Of a DNA stretch of 64,000 nucleotides, positions 41,338 to 49,715 are shown piece by piece. The notes under the pieces were generated by a model. It searched no databases, had not been told where the DNA came from, and saw only the letters and a program-made list of their open reading frames with translations. Source of the DNA: Haladaptatus cibarius D43 (GTDB lineage: Archaea; Halobacteriota; Halobacteria; Halobacteriales; Haladaptataceae); assembly GCF_000710615.1 (NCBI RefSeq), contig NZ_JDTH01000002.1, positions 1,170,082-1,234,081 on the forward strand. The letters run 5' to 3'. The position numbers and the translations under genes are program-made. Every line of letters starts with the position of its first letter. Positions within the stretch are counted from its first letter, which is position 1.

Positions 41338-42537
41338 TTAGTGTTGGCGTTCGGGCAGGCGCGGCCGCGCCGCCTCCCGAACGTCGGCGGGGTCGATGGG
41401 CGCGTCCGACCACGCCGGGAGCAGGTTGCTGGCCGGGTCATCAACCGGTTCGCCGACCGATTCGGTCATCGAATCGGTATCCATAGGCGAACTAGTATCC
41501 GTAGGCGAACCGATTTCTCCAAACGAATTGATTTCCCTCGGCGACCGAATCGCATCGGCATACGTTTCGACCTGCTCACGCTCTGCGGTTGCGTCGTATC
41601 GCAAGCCGTTGAACGCGGCGTCAGCGGCGTACTGCCGGACGAGCCGATTTGCGGTTTTTCGATAGCGCGCCGGGAGCGTATCGTAGTCGGGTGAAACGCC
41701 GTTGGCTTCGCAGACGCGGAACAGGGCGCGTCCGACGCCGTCGCTCATCGCGGAGAGGCCGCCAGCCCCGGAAACGCCGCGGTGGTCGTGTTCGTACCGC
41801 CCGAGGTCTACCTGTGCGGTGCCGTCGAAGCCGACCTGCTCGAACGCTTCACCGAGGGTGCCGACCTCCAACCCCCAGTCGCGCTCGATACGGAGGTTCG
41901 ACGCGAGTTCGGCGGTCACGCCGAACTCGCCCGAAAGCGCGTATCGAAACGAATCGAGATAGGAGAGAATCGGTGCGTCGTTGGCTTCGCGCAGTGCCCG
42001 GACGAGCGGCGCGTAAAACAGCCGAAACAGTCGTCCGTACAGTTTTCCGTCCTCGACGCGGGCGTAGTAGCCTTTGGTGAACGAAAAGCCAGAATCGAGC
42101 GGAACGAGCAGTCGCGGGACGATTTCCGAACTGTAGGTTTTTGCGTCGGCGTCGTGACAGACGACGAACTCGGAGTCGCTCGCCGCGACTCCGAGTGCGA
42201 GCCACACGTCCCGGCCTTTGCCGACTGTGCCGTCCAAACCGTGAGTCGCCAACAGGTCGGTCACTCGGGGACTGTTGCACCAGAGCAAGGTGACGGACAG
42301 GTCGAACTCCGCGAGCCAATCCCGAACCGCGCCGACGCGCTCGGATGGTGCACGGAGCGGAACGACGACGTGACCCGGCCCGACGGATTCGAGTTCCGCA
42401 AGCATCCGACTCGCAGTTGCCGACCGATACTCGTGGTCGGTCATCGGGACGACCACGGCGGTGCGGTCTGTGGGTGCGTCGGGAACGCGGCCCGTCAGGT
42501 CGTGGAGCGTCGTCACCTGCTCCTGCACGTACTCCAT
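41338..42537 (-). CDS. Glucosyl-3-phosphoglycerate synthase-like glycosyltransferase
   Basis: A 399-residue GT family 2/81-type protein. VVVPMTDHEYRSATASRML begins the fold; SEFVVCHDADAKTYSSEIVPRLLVPLD carries the DxD motif (HDADAK) and SFTKGYYARVEDGKLYGRLFRLFYAPLVRAL is conserved in glucosyl-3-phosphoglycerate synthases, which make the osmolyte precursor glucosylglycerate. DSFRYALSGEFGVTAEL follows. The start MEYVQEQVTTLHDLTG is chosen because upstream sequence is unlike halophile protein. The C terminus carries a 40-residue Ser/Asp/Pro-rich insert (about 325-365). Solute identity is inferred from family similarity. Confidence 0.7.
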   Translation of the reverse strand: MEYVQEQVTTLHDLTGRVPDAPTDRTAVVVPMTDHEYRSATASRMLAELESVGPGHVVVPLRAPSERVGAVRDWLAEFDLSVTLLWCNSPRVTDLLATHGLDGTVGKGRDVWLALGVAASDSEFVVCHDADAKTYSSEIVPRLLVPLDSGFSFTKGYYARVEDGKLYGRLFRLFYAPLVRALREANDAPILSYLDSFRYALSGEFGVTAELASNLRIERDWGLEVGTLGEAFEQVGFDGTAQVDLGRYEHDHRGVSGAGGLSAMSDGVGRALFRVCEANGVSPDYDTLPARYRKTANRLVRQYAADAAFNGLRYDATAEREQVETYADAIRSPREINSFGEIGSPTDTSSPMDTDSMTESVGEPVDDPASNLLPAWSDAPIDPADVREAARPRLPERQH

Positions 42538-42597
42538 TGCTGGGGGCTTAGGAGAGGGGAATGAAAAAGGGAGTGAAGTCGGCAGGAAGGGGAAGGG

Positions 42598-42669
42598 ATG
42601 TTCATCGGACTCGACCTCGACGAAACGTTGATTCCGACGATGCAAGCCTGTCGACCCGTGTTCGATTAG
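42598..42669 (+). pseudogene. Possible remnant of a HAD phosphatase start
   Basis: A 23-codon open frame, MFIGLDLDETLIPTMQACRPVFD, has the DxDxT nucleophile motif of HAD phosphatases (DLDET) at the right distance from the Met, preceded by GGAAGGG as a ribosome-binding-like sequence. It then hits a TAG within the last codons of the convergent MFS gene. Chance is possible at this length. A sugar-phosphate phosphatase would make sense beside the glucosyl-phosphoglycerate synthase-like gene, so a truncated partner is a reasonable but weak inference. Confidence 0.25.
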
Positions 42670-43841
42670 CTCGTCACCGCCCCGGTCGGCAATCGATTCG
42701 ACCGGTGCAGAACGAGGAGGACGGCGAGGATGACGAACAGAGCGACCGAAAACGCCCGAAACACGTCGTTGAACGCGAACCCTGCATCCCGAAGTGCTCC
42801 GACGACCGAACTTCCGGACGCCTGTACGACCATCATGATTCCGCTGTAGAGTGCGTACGCACTGGCACGATTTTCGTCCGGGAGCGAGTCCAGCATGTAG
42901 GTGTCGAGCGCCGGAAAGAGGCAGTGAATGACGTAGCCGAGCGCGATGGTGACGAGGATGATTGCGGCGAGACTCTGTACCGCGGTCATCGCCAGCAGGC
43001 AGGCCGCGAACGCGCCCAGAATGCTAAGCATGAGCGGAACGTGGGGCAGTCGGTCTGCCAGTCGTCCGGTGAACCAAAACGCGGGAACGCCCGCCGCGAA
43101 GACGACGGTGAGCATCGTTCTGGCCGTGCTCGGTTCCAGCCCTTTGGCTTGCAGATACGTCGGATAGAAGTTGAACAGGCCGTTCCAGACGAACCCCGTC
43201 GCGCCGATGATGGCGACCCCGCTGAGGATGATGGGCCACTGTCGGCGGAACGCCGCCCAGAGGTCGCGGTCGGCCGACCCCGCATCGGGCAGTTCGGTTC
43301 GGCGCGCGATGACGAAGAAGACAGCCGTCGTGACTGCCGCCATGACCCCGACGAAGCCAACGACGCCGCGCCACCCAATTGGAGCCAACATAGCCCCGAC
43401 GAACAGCGGGGCGGCAACCGCCGCAAGTTGACTCGCCGTGCCGTGGATGCCGATTGCTCGCCCGACGCGTTCGGGATACAGTTCGCTCACCAACGGATTT
43501 GCGGCGATGAAGTACGCGCCGCTGGAGACGCCCATCAGAAACGCACCCGCGCCGAGCATGGGAATCGAATCGGAAATTGCGGTGAATCCTGCTGACCCAG
43601 TTAGCAGGATTCCGGTGCCGAGGATGACGTAATGTCGGGGAATGCGCGTGAGCAAGTACCCCGTCGGGATTCGTGGGAGGGCGCTTCCGAGCCAGACGAG
43701 TGTGGCGATGATTCCGACAGTCGCATCACCGACGGTGAACGCATCTTTGAGCGGTTCGAGAAGCGGGGCAAACACCACTCGTGCAAAATTGACTAAAAAA
43801 ACCATCGAGCTAAGCGACGCAAAGAGGCGACCACGGGACAC
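42666..43841 (-). CDS. Major facilitator superfamily transporter
   Basis: A 391-residue protein with about 12 membrane segments in two halves. GSALPRIPTGYLLTRIPRHYVI (about 55-75) corresponds to the loop 2-3 MFS motif. A central cytoplasmic loop (RRTELPDAGSADRDLWAAFRR) follows segment 6. The substrate is unknown; these haloarchaeal MFS proteins are often annotated as sugar or drug transporters without evidence. It is separated from the polysaccharide deacetylase gene by 56 bases on the same strand. Confidence 0.85.
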   Translation of the reverse strand: MSRGRLFASLSSMVFLVNFARVVFAPLLEPLKDAFTVGDATVGIIATLVWLGSALPRIPTGYLLTRIPRHYVILGTGILLTGSAGFTAISDSIPMLGAGAFLMGVSSGAYFIAANPLVSELYPERVGRAIGIHGTASQLAAVAAPLFVGAMLAPIGWRGVVGFVGVMAAVTTAVFFVIARRTELPDAGSADRDLWAAFRRQWPIILSGVAIIGATGFVWNGLFNFYPTYLQAKGLEPSTARTMLTVVFAAGVPAFWFTGRLADRLPHVPLMLSILGAFAACLLAMTAVQSLAAIILVTIALGYVIHCLFPALDTYMLDSLPDENRASAYALYSGIMMVVQASGSSVVGALRDAGFAFNDVFRAFSVALFVILAVLLVLHRSNRLPTGAVTS

Positions 43842-43897
43842 GTGAAGGGATTTCGAGAGCGGACAGTCAAACCTTCCGAAACGGGCAAGAGAGGGCG

Positions 43898-45226
43898 TTA
43901 GGCAGTGGTGTCTGTTCGCATTCGCCAGAGGTCGGAGAAGGTGACGACCTCCACACCTGACGTGCTATCGATATGCGCGAGGAGTTTTTTGTAGTCAGCG
44001 GCGGACATCGTGTTCTCCCTTTCGAAGTGATGGAAGTTCAAGATTCCACAGTTTCGATACTTGGCGACGTTATCGACGACGCGTTTCGAGATTTCCAAAT
44101 CGTGAGCGACAGTTCGAGGGAGAACGAGTGGGTCGAAGCCGTAGACACCGGTCGTGTTGACGTTTCCGGATTGATTCATCCCACCCATGTAGTGGTACTT
44201 CGAAATCACGTTGAGTGCAGTTTTGTCGAAATTGTTGCCGGGATAAACGATGAAATTCGCACCGCCGAACTCGTTGTCGAGGAGCCATCGTTTATTCCGT
44301 CGAAGGATGCCATCCAGTTTCGACGCCGAAATTTCGCCGAACGGTTCGTCAACGCTCCCGTGTGCGGCGATTTCGTCACCTTTCGATTGGCGCTCATGTA
44401 GTTCGTCGAGGGACATGAAATAGTCTTCTTCCACGGCTGCTGGGCGTGGTGGGTGAGTCAGAACGGCGGGAAAACCGTACTCGTCGTGAACCTGCGCACC
44501 GTGCGCGTAGTAACTCCGAGCACCGTCATCCCAACTCAGGATGATATATCCCTTCTCGGGTTTTAGGTGGAGGCGGAGATCGTCTACCCATGCCTCAACG
44601 TCGTCGCTCGTCGCATTGGTGACCTGCAGTTTCATCCGGTCGATATTGGTCAAATCCGGTTCGGTTTCGCTCGTTTTGAAGACGCCGGGACAGGTTCGGA
44701 ACCACCCGATATCCGGTTCCCGATACGTCAAGTCGCGAAGTTCGAGTACAGCATGATTACCAGCAGTATCGTACAAATAGATGTAAAATCCGATTTTTGA
44801 CGGCGTCGTCGTCCGAATCATCGCCGAGATGTCACGGTTGGTAAAATCCATCGGTTCATCCAATCGCCGTTGGAGAATGACGTGACGGTTGTCACCGGAG
44901 GTCAATCTGAGACTCTGTGACCCGGTTCGTTTTATCTCCGTATCGGGCGTCTTTTCCCCGCTCTGTGCTTCCCACAGGTCGGGGTTTTCGAACGTATCGA
45001 AACTCGTTCCGGGGGAACCGTACCGTTTCCTGCTATTGTATTTCGTTCGGAGTGTCGGTTTCGGATTGATGGTTGTCTCCGACGTTGTTCCGCCTGTTGA
45101 TGTCTCCTCTGTGGTTGTTTCGGTCACCGAACGAGGGGTTTCGCTGGTGCATCCGGCGAGAAGGGCAGTAGCACCAGCTAAAGAGAGAAACCGTCGGCGA
45201 GGAGTTTTTACAGGCTTGTTGTCCAT
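43898..45226 (-). CDS. Secreted polysaccharide deacetylase-family lipoprotein
   Basis: A 442-residue protein with a Tat-type lipoprotein signal (MDNKPVKTPRRRFLSLAGATALLAGC), a Thr/Ser-rich linker, and a beta-rich carbohydrate-binding-like region (about 65-235). The NodB-type domain starts at GYIILSWDDGARSYYAHG (motif 1, usually TFDDG) and has DEIAAHGSVDEPFGEIS, in which the second metal His of HxxxH appears as Asp. FIVYPGNNFDKTAL continues the barrel. It probably de-N-acetylates or remodels extracellular sugar polymers, although the ligand change makes activity uncertain. It is extracytoplasmic, membrane-anchored. Confidence 0.8.
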   Translation of the reverse strand: MDNKPVKTPRRRFLSLAGATALLAGCTSETPRSVTETTTEETSTGGTTSETTINPKPTLRTKYNSRKRYGSPGTSFDTFENPDLWEAQSGEKTPDTEIKRTGSQSLRLTSGDNRHVILQRRLDEPMDFTNRDISAMIRTTTPSKIGFYIYLYDTAGNHAVLELRDLTYREPDIGWFRTCPGVFKTSETEPDLTNIDRMKLQVTNATSDDVEAWVDDLRLHLKPEKGYIILSWDDGARSYYAHGAQVHDEYGFPAVLTHPPRPAAVEEDYFMSLDELHERQSKGDEIAAHGSVDEPFGEISASKLDGILRRNKRWLLDNEFGGANFIVYPGNNFDKTALNVISKYHYMGGMNQSGNVNTTGVYGFDPLVLPRTVAHDLEISKRVVDNVAKYRNCGILNFHHFERENTMSAADYKKLLAHIDSTSGVEVVTFSDLWRMRTDTTA

Positions 45227-45364
45227 ATGAGCGATTACTACAGGAATATTGAAAAATCTTCTCGTCAGTTATATTCAAAATATAATAGAATTATTAATTG
45301 AAAGACCACCGTGTATACAATTACATCCCGTTTCGATTTGCCAATATCTATTTACCACATAACA

Positions 45365-45547
45365 ATGTATGACAGATTGATGCAATCAGTCCGAAGTGGT
45401 CTACGAAAAGGGAAAGTTGAGAAGGACACATACGGGCGGTTGTCGTGCTCTGTATGCCGAGAATCACTCACAACGCAAAACGACCCTGACGAGATTTTCT
45501 CGGTTCGGTCGTGTCCAGAATGTGAAAAATCGTGGAAGGTAATCTAA
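45365..45547 (+). CDS. HVO_0758-like small zinc-finger protein
   Basis: A 60-residue protein, MYDRLMQSVRSGLRKGKVEKDTYGRLSCSVCRESLTTQNDPDEIFSVRSCPECEKSWKVI. The two CxxC pairs (residues about 28-31 and 50-53) form a zinc ribbon, and the basic N-terminal helix (SVRSGLRKGKVEKDTY) fits the small zinc-finger family described in Haloferax volcanii as HVO_0758-like. The ATG at 45365 is chosen because the homologous family begins MYDR; the frame extends 18 codons upstream. It is in an AT-rich gap next to the deacetylase gene, with a promoter-like AT tract at 45283-45298. Confidence 0.8.
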   Translation: MYDRLMQSVRSGLRKGKVEKDTYGRLSCSVCRESLTTQNDPDEIFSVRSCPECEKSWKVI

Positions 45548-45562
45548 AATAAACGTTTCAAA

Positions 45563-46651
45563 TCATTCGAAGACGGCGTCGAACGCGTTCGCGCCCATCG
45601 GGTCGAAGCGACCGGCATCCAGATTCTCCTCGACGTGCGTCACGTCGCTCGCACCGACGAGCGAACAGGTCACACCGGGGGCACTTCGAGCGAAGTTGAT
45701 GGCCCGTTGAGCGGTCGTGTCGCCGTCCAGTCGTTCCGCCACGTCCTCCGGAAGTTCTTCAGCGAGGTCACCTTGTGCGATGCTCGCGCTGGTCATCACG
45801 TTCAATCCCGCTTCGTGGGCGAACCAGAGCGCGCTCTGGTCGCCCTCCGGGCCGTCTTGGGATTCGACGGTGAACGCGTCGGCCATGACGACGTTGAACG
45901 GAAGTTGGACGACCCGGAAATGCGTCGTCGTGTTTTCCGCTGTTTTCGCCGCGTTCCTCGCCCGCGAGACGATTTCCGGAAGCGAGAGATAGTCGTCGTG
46001 TCCCCGCGGAACTCGCAACCCAGTCCACGTTGCGATGCCGTAGTGGCGAATATCGCCCGCGTCTGCACGCTCTTCGAGTCGAGTGAACGTGGCTTCGAGT
46101 TGGTCGTACAGTTCCTCCTCGGATTTTTCGAGCAGTTGCGTCTCCGGATTGTGGACGTAGTAACAGTCGATGGTGTCCACCCCCAAATTGTCCAGCGACC
46201 GATTCAGTTGGTCGTCGATGTAGTCGGGAGCAATACAGTGACTCCCGCGAACGAGGTCGTCGCGGTCGATGAGTCCGGAATCGACGTACTCCGCTTTGAC
46301 GAACTCCCCCGGATTGTCCGGTCGTTCGCCGTCGAAGGGGACGAACCCACCTTTCGTCGCCACGAACACCGATTCGCGGTCAACGTCGCTGTCGACGAGG
46401 GCCTGTCCCACCACGCGCTCGCTTCGCTGACAGCGGTAGTTGATAGCAGTGTCGATGACGTTGCTACCGCCAGCCAGCGCCGTCGTAATCGCGTCGTGGT
46501 ACGCCTCGTCTACCTCGTCGGTCGGGTCGCCGAGGTAGGTTCCCACCCCGACGCTCGACACCGCGAAATCGCCGAGTTGGCGGAAGTACGTTCGTCCGAA
46601 CTCATCGCCGTGTTCGTTCCGGTAGGCGTGGGTTCCCGATTCAGTGGCCAT
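45563..46651 (-). CDS. Aldo/keto reductase family protein
   Basis: A 362-residue TIM-barrel oxidoreductase. Landmarks are GVGTYLGDPTDEVDEAYHDAIT, VIDTAINYRCQRSERVVGQAL (the Asp/Tyr catalytic pair region), VFVATKGGFVP, YVHNPETQL and the C-terminal Ser/Arg NADPH segment. Members reduce aldehydes and ketones with NADPH. The start MATESGTHAYRNEHG is chosen because the 127-codon upstream extension is Arg-rich repeat DNA. The substrate is unknown. It converges on the zinc-finger gene with 15 bases between stops. Confidence 0.82.
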   Translation of the reverse strand: MATESGTHAYRNEHGDEFGRTYFRQLGDFAVSSVGVGTYLGDPTDEVDEAYHDAITTALAGGSNVIDTAINYRCQRSERVVGQALVDSDVDRESVFVATKGGFVPFDGERPDNPGEFVKAEYVDSGLIDRDDLVRGSHCIAPDYIDDQLNRSLDNLGVDTIDCYYVHNPETQLLEKSEEELYDQLEATFTRLEERADAGDIRHYGIATWTGLRVPRGHDDYLSLPEIVSRARNAAKTAENTTTHFRVVQLPFNVVMADAFTVESQDGPEGDQSALWFAHEAGLNVMTSASIAQGDLAEELPEDVAERLDGDTTAQRAINFARSAPGVTCSLVGASDVTHVEENLDAGRFDPMGANAFDAVFE

Positions 46652-46789
46652 GCTTCGTGGTAGTCGATTGTACGGTAAAAACACGGGGTTGATGGACTGT
46701 CCGTGGTTCGTGACTGTCGGTTTTGATTGGCGAGGTTCGTTCCGAGATGACGGATTGAGGTTGGGGGTTTTGATTTGTCGGTATCTACT

Positions 46790-47090
46790 GCCGACAACAA
46801 ATGACCGCCTCCACACCCGCCTCCATCTCCGCACCCACCTCCGCCACCGCAATCGCAATCGCAATCGCAATCGAAACCGAAACCGAAATCGAAATCGCAG
46901 GCGGGGAGTGCGCCGCACTCGCCCCCCCCCAAGTGACCAGTCGGTCTTGCAGTCGATTTCAGAAGGACGAATTTTCACCCAGAAATCGGCTGGTCGAGTT
47001 TGGGTTGGGCGGGCAGGCCACGATCTGCCCACCCTGCGGTTGCGGTGGCGGTTACAGTGGCGGCATCAGTAGTCGTCACGGAAAAACATC
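46790..47090. repeat. Intergenic repeat element, family II copy 3
   Basis: A 300-base non-coding element in a 530-base gap. A hexanucleotide tract lies at 46847-46898: CAATCG units followed by GAAACC- and GAAATC-type units. Homology to the 28.1 kb copy includes AAGTGACC, TTTCAGAAGGACGAATT (46961-46978) and TTGGGTTGGGCGGGC. The second hairpin is GGGCGGGCAG/CTGCCCACCC (47007-47034). A run of nine C (46922-46930) follows the first hairpin. CATCAGTAGTCGTCACGG (47064-47081) equals the end of the 28 kb copy. No gene is supported. Confidence 0.6.
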
Positions 47091-47181
47091 GACAGTAGTC
47101 GCCAGACGACCGACCCCAGTTACATAACCAACACGGCCAAACCCAATTGCGCAACTAGTCTCTAAATCGCTGTTTTCGTCC

Positions 47182-48192
47182 CTATCGAACGCGAAATTCG
47201 AAGCCCTCCACTCGCTTGCCGTCGTCGCCGCCGAACGCGCTCGCCACGCCAGCGCCGAACGAGTAGGCAACACCCTGTGCGCCGACGTTCAGTCGCTCGC
47301 GCAGTGGTTGGCGCGGTTCGAACTCCTGTACCGAAACTTCGGGAACGTCCAGTCGTTCCGCGATTCGCTCCTCTACGTCCTCGCGCGTGCCGAGTTCGTC
47401 CACGAGGCCGAGGTCGTGGGCTTCGTCGCCGAGATAGACCCGGGCTTCCGTCTCGCGCACGGTTTCGGGGTCTAAATCCCGCCCTGCAGTTACACGCTGG
47501 ACGAAATCGTCGTACAGGCCGTCGATGAGCCCTTGGAGGTATTCGCGTTCGTCTTCGCCGATTTCTTTCAAGGGGATGCCCGCGTCCTTGTATTTACCCG
47601 CCGCGAATCGCTCGTAGGAGAGGCCGAACCTGTCCGCCAAATCCGCGGCGTTCACCCGCGACCCGATGACGCCGATACTTCCGACGAGACTGGCATTTCG
47701 GGCGAACAGTTCGTCGCATCCGCTGGCAATCCAGTAGCCGCCGCTCGCGCACACGTCGGTCGCGTAGGCGATGGTCGGCCCGTCGAACCGTTCCGCCGCG
47801 AGACGAATGTCCTCGCTCGGGACGACTTCGCCGCCCGGTGTGTTCAACCGGAGCAAGAGTGCCTGTGCGTTCGAATCTTCGTCTGCCTTCTCGATTTGCT
47901 CCACGATTGCGTCCGCGGGCGTGCCGCCCGCCGAGGGAGTCCTTCCGCGCCCGTCCCGACTGATTGGGCCGGAGACGGCGACTTCCGCCACGTCGTAGTC
48001 CGGAAATCGGTGCGCCGCGAGTCGTCCCACGAACCGCGCGCCGAGGACGGCGGAAACGATTACGAGCAGGACGCCGAACAGGTCAACGAGCGAGTTCGGT
48101 ACCGCGTAAAACAGCCACCACGCGACCGCGACTGTGAGCACTATCCCAACGAGAACGACGAGACGGCGTCGTCCCTTCGAGTTATCTGCCAT
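47182..48192 (-). CDS. sppA: Signal peptide peptidase SppA (peptidase S49)
   Basis: A 336-residue membrane protease. N-terminal membrane segments (LVVLVGIVLTVAVAWWLFYA and LFGVLLVIVSAVLGARFV) precede the S49 domain (about 70-300). ATDVCASGGYWIASGCDEL holds the catalytic Ser (CASGG) and GKYKDAGIP the catalytic Lys of the Ser/Lys dyad. The enzyme trims cleaved signal peptides or other membrane-embedded fragments, with the active site facing outwards. It is 58 bases after the coiled-coil gene's stop, on the same strand. Confidence 0.87.
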   Translation of the reverse strand: MADNSKGRRRLVVLVGIVLTVAVAWWLFYAVPNSLVDLFGVLLVIVSAVLGARFVGRLAAHRFPDYDVAEVAVSGPISRDGRGRTPSAGGTPADAIVEQIEKADEDSNAQALLLRLNTPGGEVVPSEDIRLAAERFDGPTIAYATDVCASGGYWIASGCDELFARNASLVGSIGVIGSRVNAADLADRFGLSYERFAAGKYKDAGIPLKEIGEDEREYLQGLIDGLYDDFVQRVTAGRDLDPETVRETEARVYLGDEAHDLGLVDELGTREDVEERIAERLDVPEVSVQEFEPRQPLRERLNVGAQGVAYSFGAGVASAFGGDDGKRVEGFEFRVR

Positions 48193-48249
48193 GCGAGAAA
48201 ATGCGTGTTCGACCGCGTTAAACGTTCGCCGAGAGAGAATCCACAGAAC

Positions 48250-49113
48250 TTAGAGCAGACCGGTCTTCTGGAGCTTCATCAAGTCCTCGGTGTCGAGGGT
48301 TTCGCCTTCCTTGAACTGCTGGTAGATTTCCTCGGCCTCGGCCTTGGCTTCTTCTCGCTCCTTGGCCTTCTCGGACTTGCGCTCCTTTTCTTCTTTCTTG
48401 TCGAGTTCGCGCAGACGCTTCTGGACGCGGACGAAATCCTCGTGGTGCTGGTCGGCGGCCTCTTGGGCCTCCACGAAGCTTTCGTGCATCTCGTCGGCGT
48501 CGTCGCGGATGTCGTCGGCCTCTCGGTAGGCCTCGATCATCTTGTTGTGGTGCTGCTGGGCGCTGTCTGCGAGTTCCGTCACCTTCTCGTGGTGGGTGCT
48601 CGCTTCTGCGCGAACCTCTTCTGCCTCTTCGACCAGTTCCTCAAGGTCGTCACTCTGTTCGAGCTTTCCCTTGCGGCTCTGGTATTCGTCGCGTTTGGCC
48701 TCGATTTTCTCGATGAGTTCGCGCTCGTCCTCGGTGGACAGCACTTCGGTCTGCTGTTTGAACTCAAGCTCTTCGATTTCTTTTTTGAGCTGTTCGAGGT
48801 CTTTTCCCTCGTCGAGTTCGAGGTCGGACTTGCGGTCTTCGACCTGCTCGAACAGTTCGTTTGCTTCCGCGTTGAGTTCGTTGCGCAGTTTCTTGTGTTC
48901 CTGAACCTGCTCGTTCAGTTCATCACGCTTTTCGCGGTGTTCCTGCGCTTCGTCCACCTTTTCTCGCGTCTTTGCGTTGAGATCGTCACGCTTGGACGCA
49001 CGTTTGCTCGCCTTCTGATTCAGCTCGTTCCGCCGGTCACGGAGCTGTCCTGCGAGTTTAATGAGTTCACCTTTCGACTTGTTCTGAAGATCCTCTTCTG
49101 TTACGCTTACCAT
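48250..49113 (-). CDS. Long coiled-coil protein, haloarchaeal
   Basis: A 287-residue protein that is almost all charged coiled coil: RDRRNELNQKASKRASKRDDLNAKTREKVDEAQEHREKRDELNEQVQEHKKLRNELN, then repeated LEELVEEAEEVRAEASTHH heptads. Residues E, K, R, Q dominate, with Leu/Val/Ala at heptad positions. Homologues are conserved in haloarchaea and usually annotated as coiled-coil protein; some archaeal relatives resemble a phosphoserine-phosphatase-adjacent family. It might act as a cytoskeletal or nucleoid organiser; that is speculation. It starts at the ATG at 49111-49113. Confidence 0.75.
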   Translation of the reverse strand: MVSVTEEDLQNKSKGELIKLAGQLRDRRNELNQKASKRASKRDDLNAKTREKVDEAQEHREKRDELNEQVQEHKKLRNELNAEANELFEQVEDRKSDLELDEGKDLEQLKKEIEELEFKQQTEVLSTEDERELIEKIEAKRDEYQSRKGKLEQSDDLEELVEEAEEVRAEASTHHEKVTELADSAQQHHNKMIEAYREADDIRDDADEMHESFVEAQEAADQHHEDFVRVQKRLRELDKKEEKERKSEKAKEREEAKAEAEEIYQQFKEGETLDTEDLMKLQKTGLL

Positions 49114-49527
49114 TCTTAGTTAAACCTCGGTTCCTTCCGCTCCGGTGTACGGTAGCATCGCTACTGTTCTGTGATAACCAACCAGTCCAGTACAATATTC
49201 CCGTATCATTGGTTGACGCGCGGTGCTGCCGTGACGCCGGAAGCGTTCAGGTACTACCAGATATTCGGTATAGCTATTTAAAGTTTGTGCCCTCAAAATA
49301 TGTGTAAACGCATAGCACACGCCCCGTATCCCGTGGAAACGGTTGACACACGCCGAAACGACGATATATAAATAACAGGTGGCATACGCAAGTGATTATT
49401 CACATACTACGAGAAAGTTCAGCGCAATAGTTGCCGAAAACCACCGATGGGCGGGTTCTTCCTTACACTTTCACTTTCACTCCGGACACGGGTCGATTTA
49501 ACGTGGGTAGCGCGCCAAGGACGATGT
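49114..49527. other. Gap of about 410 bases without a clear gene
   Basis: The region holds the divergent promoters of the coiled-coil gene and the small gene at 49528. AT-rich tracts lie at 49270-49285 (TATAGCTATTTAAAG) and 49361-49377 (GATATATAAATAACAG), the latter oriented for the plus strand. A 66-codon minus frame (49120-49320) looks like no known protein. No hairpin or repeat of the two families is present. Nothing further is seen. Confidence 0.6.
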
Positions 49528-49683
49528 ATGATTGAAACCCTGCGGTGTGCCTGCGAAGCGGCCGGATGTGACCGCGACCTCGCCGAGCACCAGTTGATGC
49601 TCACGATGGAGACGAGCGCAGGAACCCGCCACGCTTACGAATGCGACTGTGGCGCGGTGACCGTCACCGTCACGAAAGGATGA
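49528..49683 (+). CDS. Small cysteine-rich haloarchaeal protein
   Basis: A 51-residue protein, MIETLRCACEAAGCDRDLAEHQLMLTMETSAGTRHAYECDCGAVTVTVTKG. Cys at 7, 9, 14, 39 and 41 form two clusters that fit a zinc or metal ribbon. It is compact, hydrophilic and of the microprotein type common in haloarchaea. The ATG at 49528 is preferred over the longer frame that reads poorly. It is 32 bases upstream of the DUF371 gene on the same strand, probably co-transcribed. Confidence 0.6.
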   Translation: MIETLRCACEAAGCDRDLAEHQLMLTMETSAGTRHAYECDCGAVTVTVTKG

Positions 49684-49715
49684 GCCTGAAGTAGTCCCCA
49701 CGGAAAGCGGACTGC

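Noticed and set aside
41205-41444. Small minus frame before the DUF7109-like gene
   Set aside because: Arg/Gly-rich shadow frame; the start chosen downstream has halophile composition.
46644-47072. 142-codon plus frame upstream of SppA's end
   Set aside because: Runs through the hexanucleotide tract and family II element and yields Arg/His-rich low-complexity sequence.
49120-49320. 66-codon minus frame upstream of the coiled-coil gene
   Set aside because: Contains no motif and overlaps the AT-rich promoter region; composition is not halophilic.
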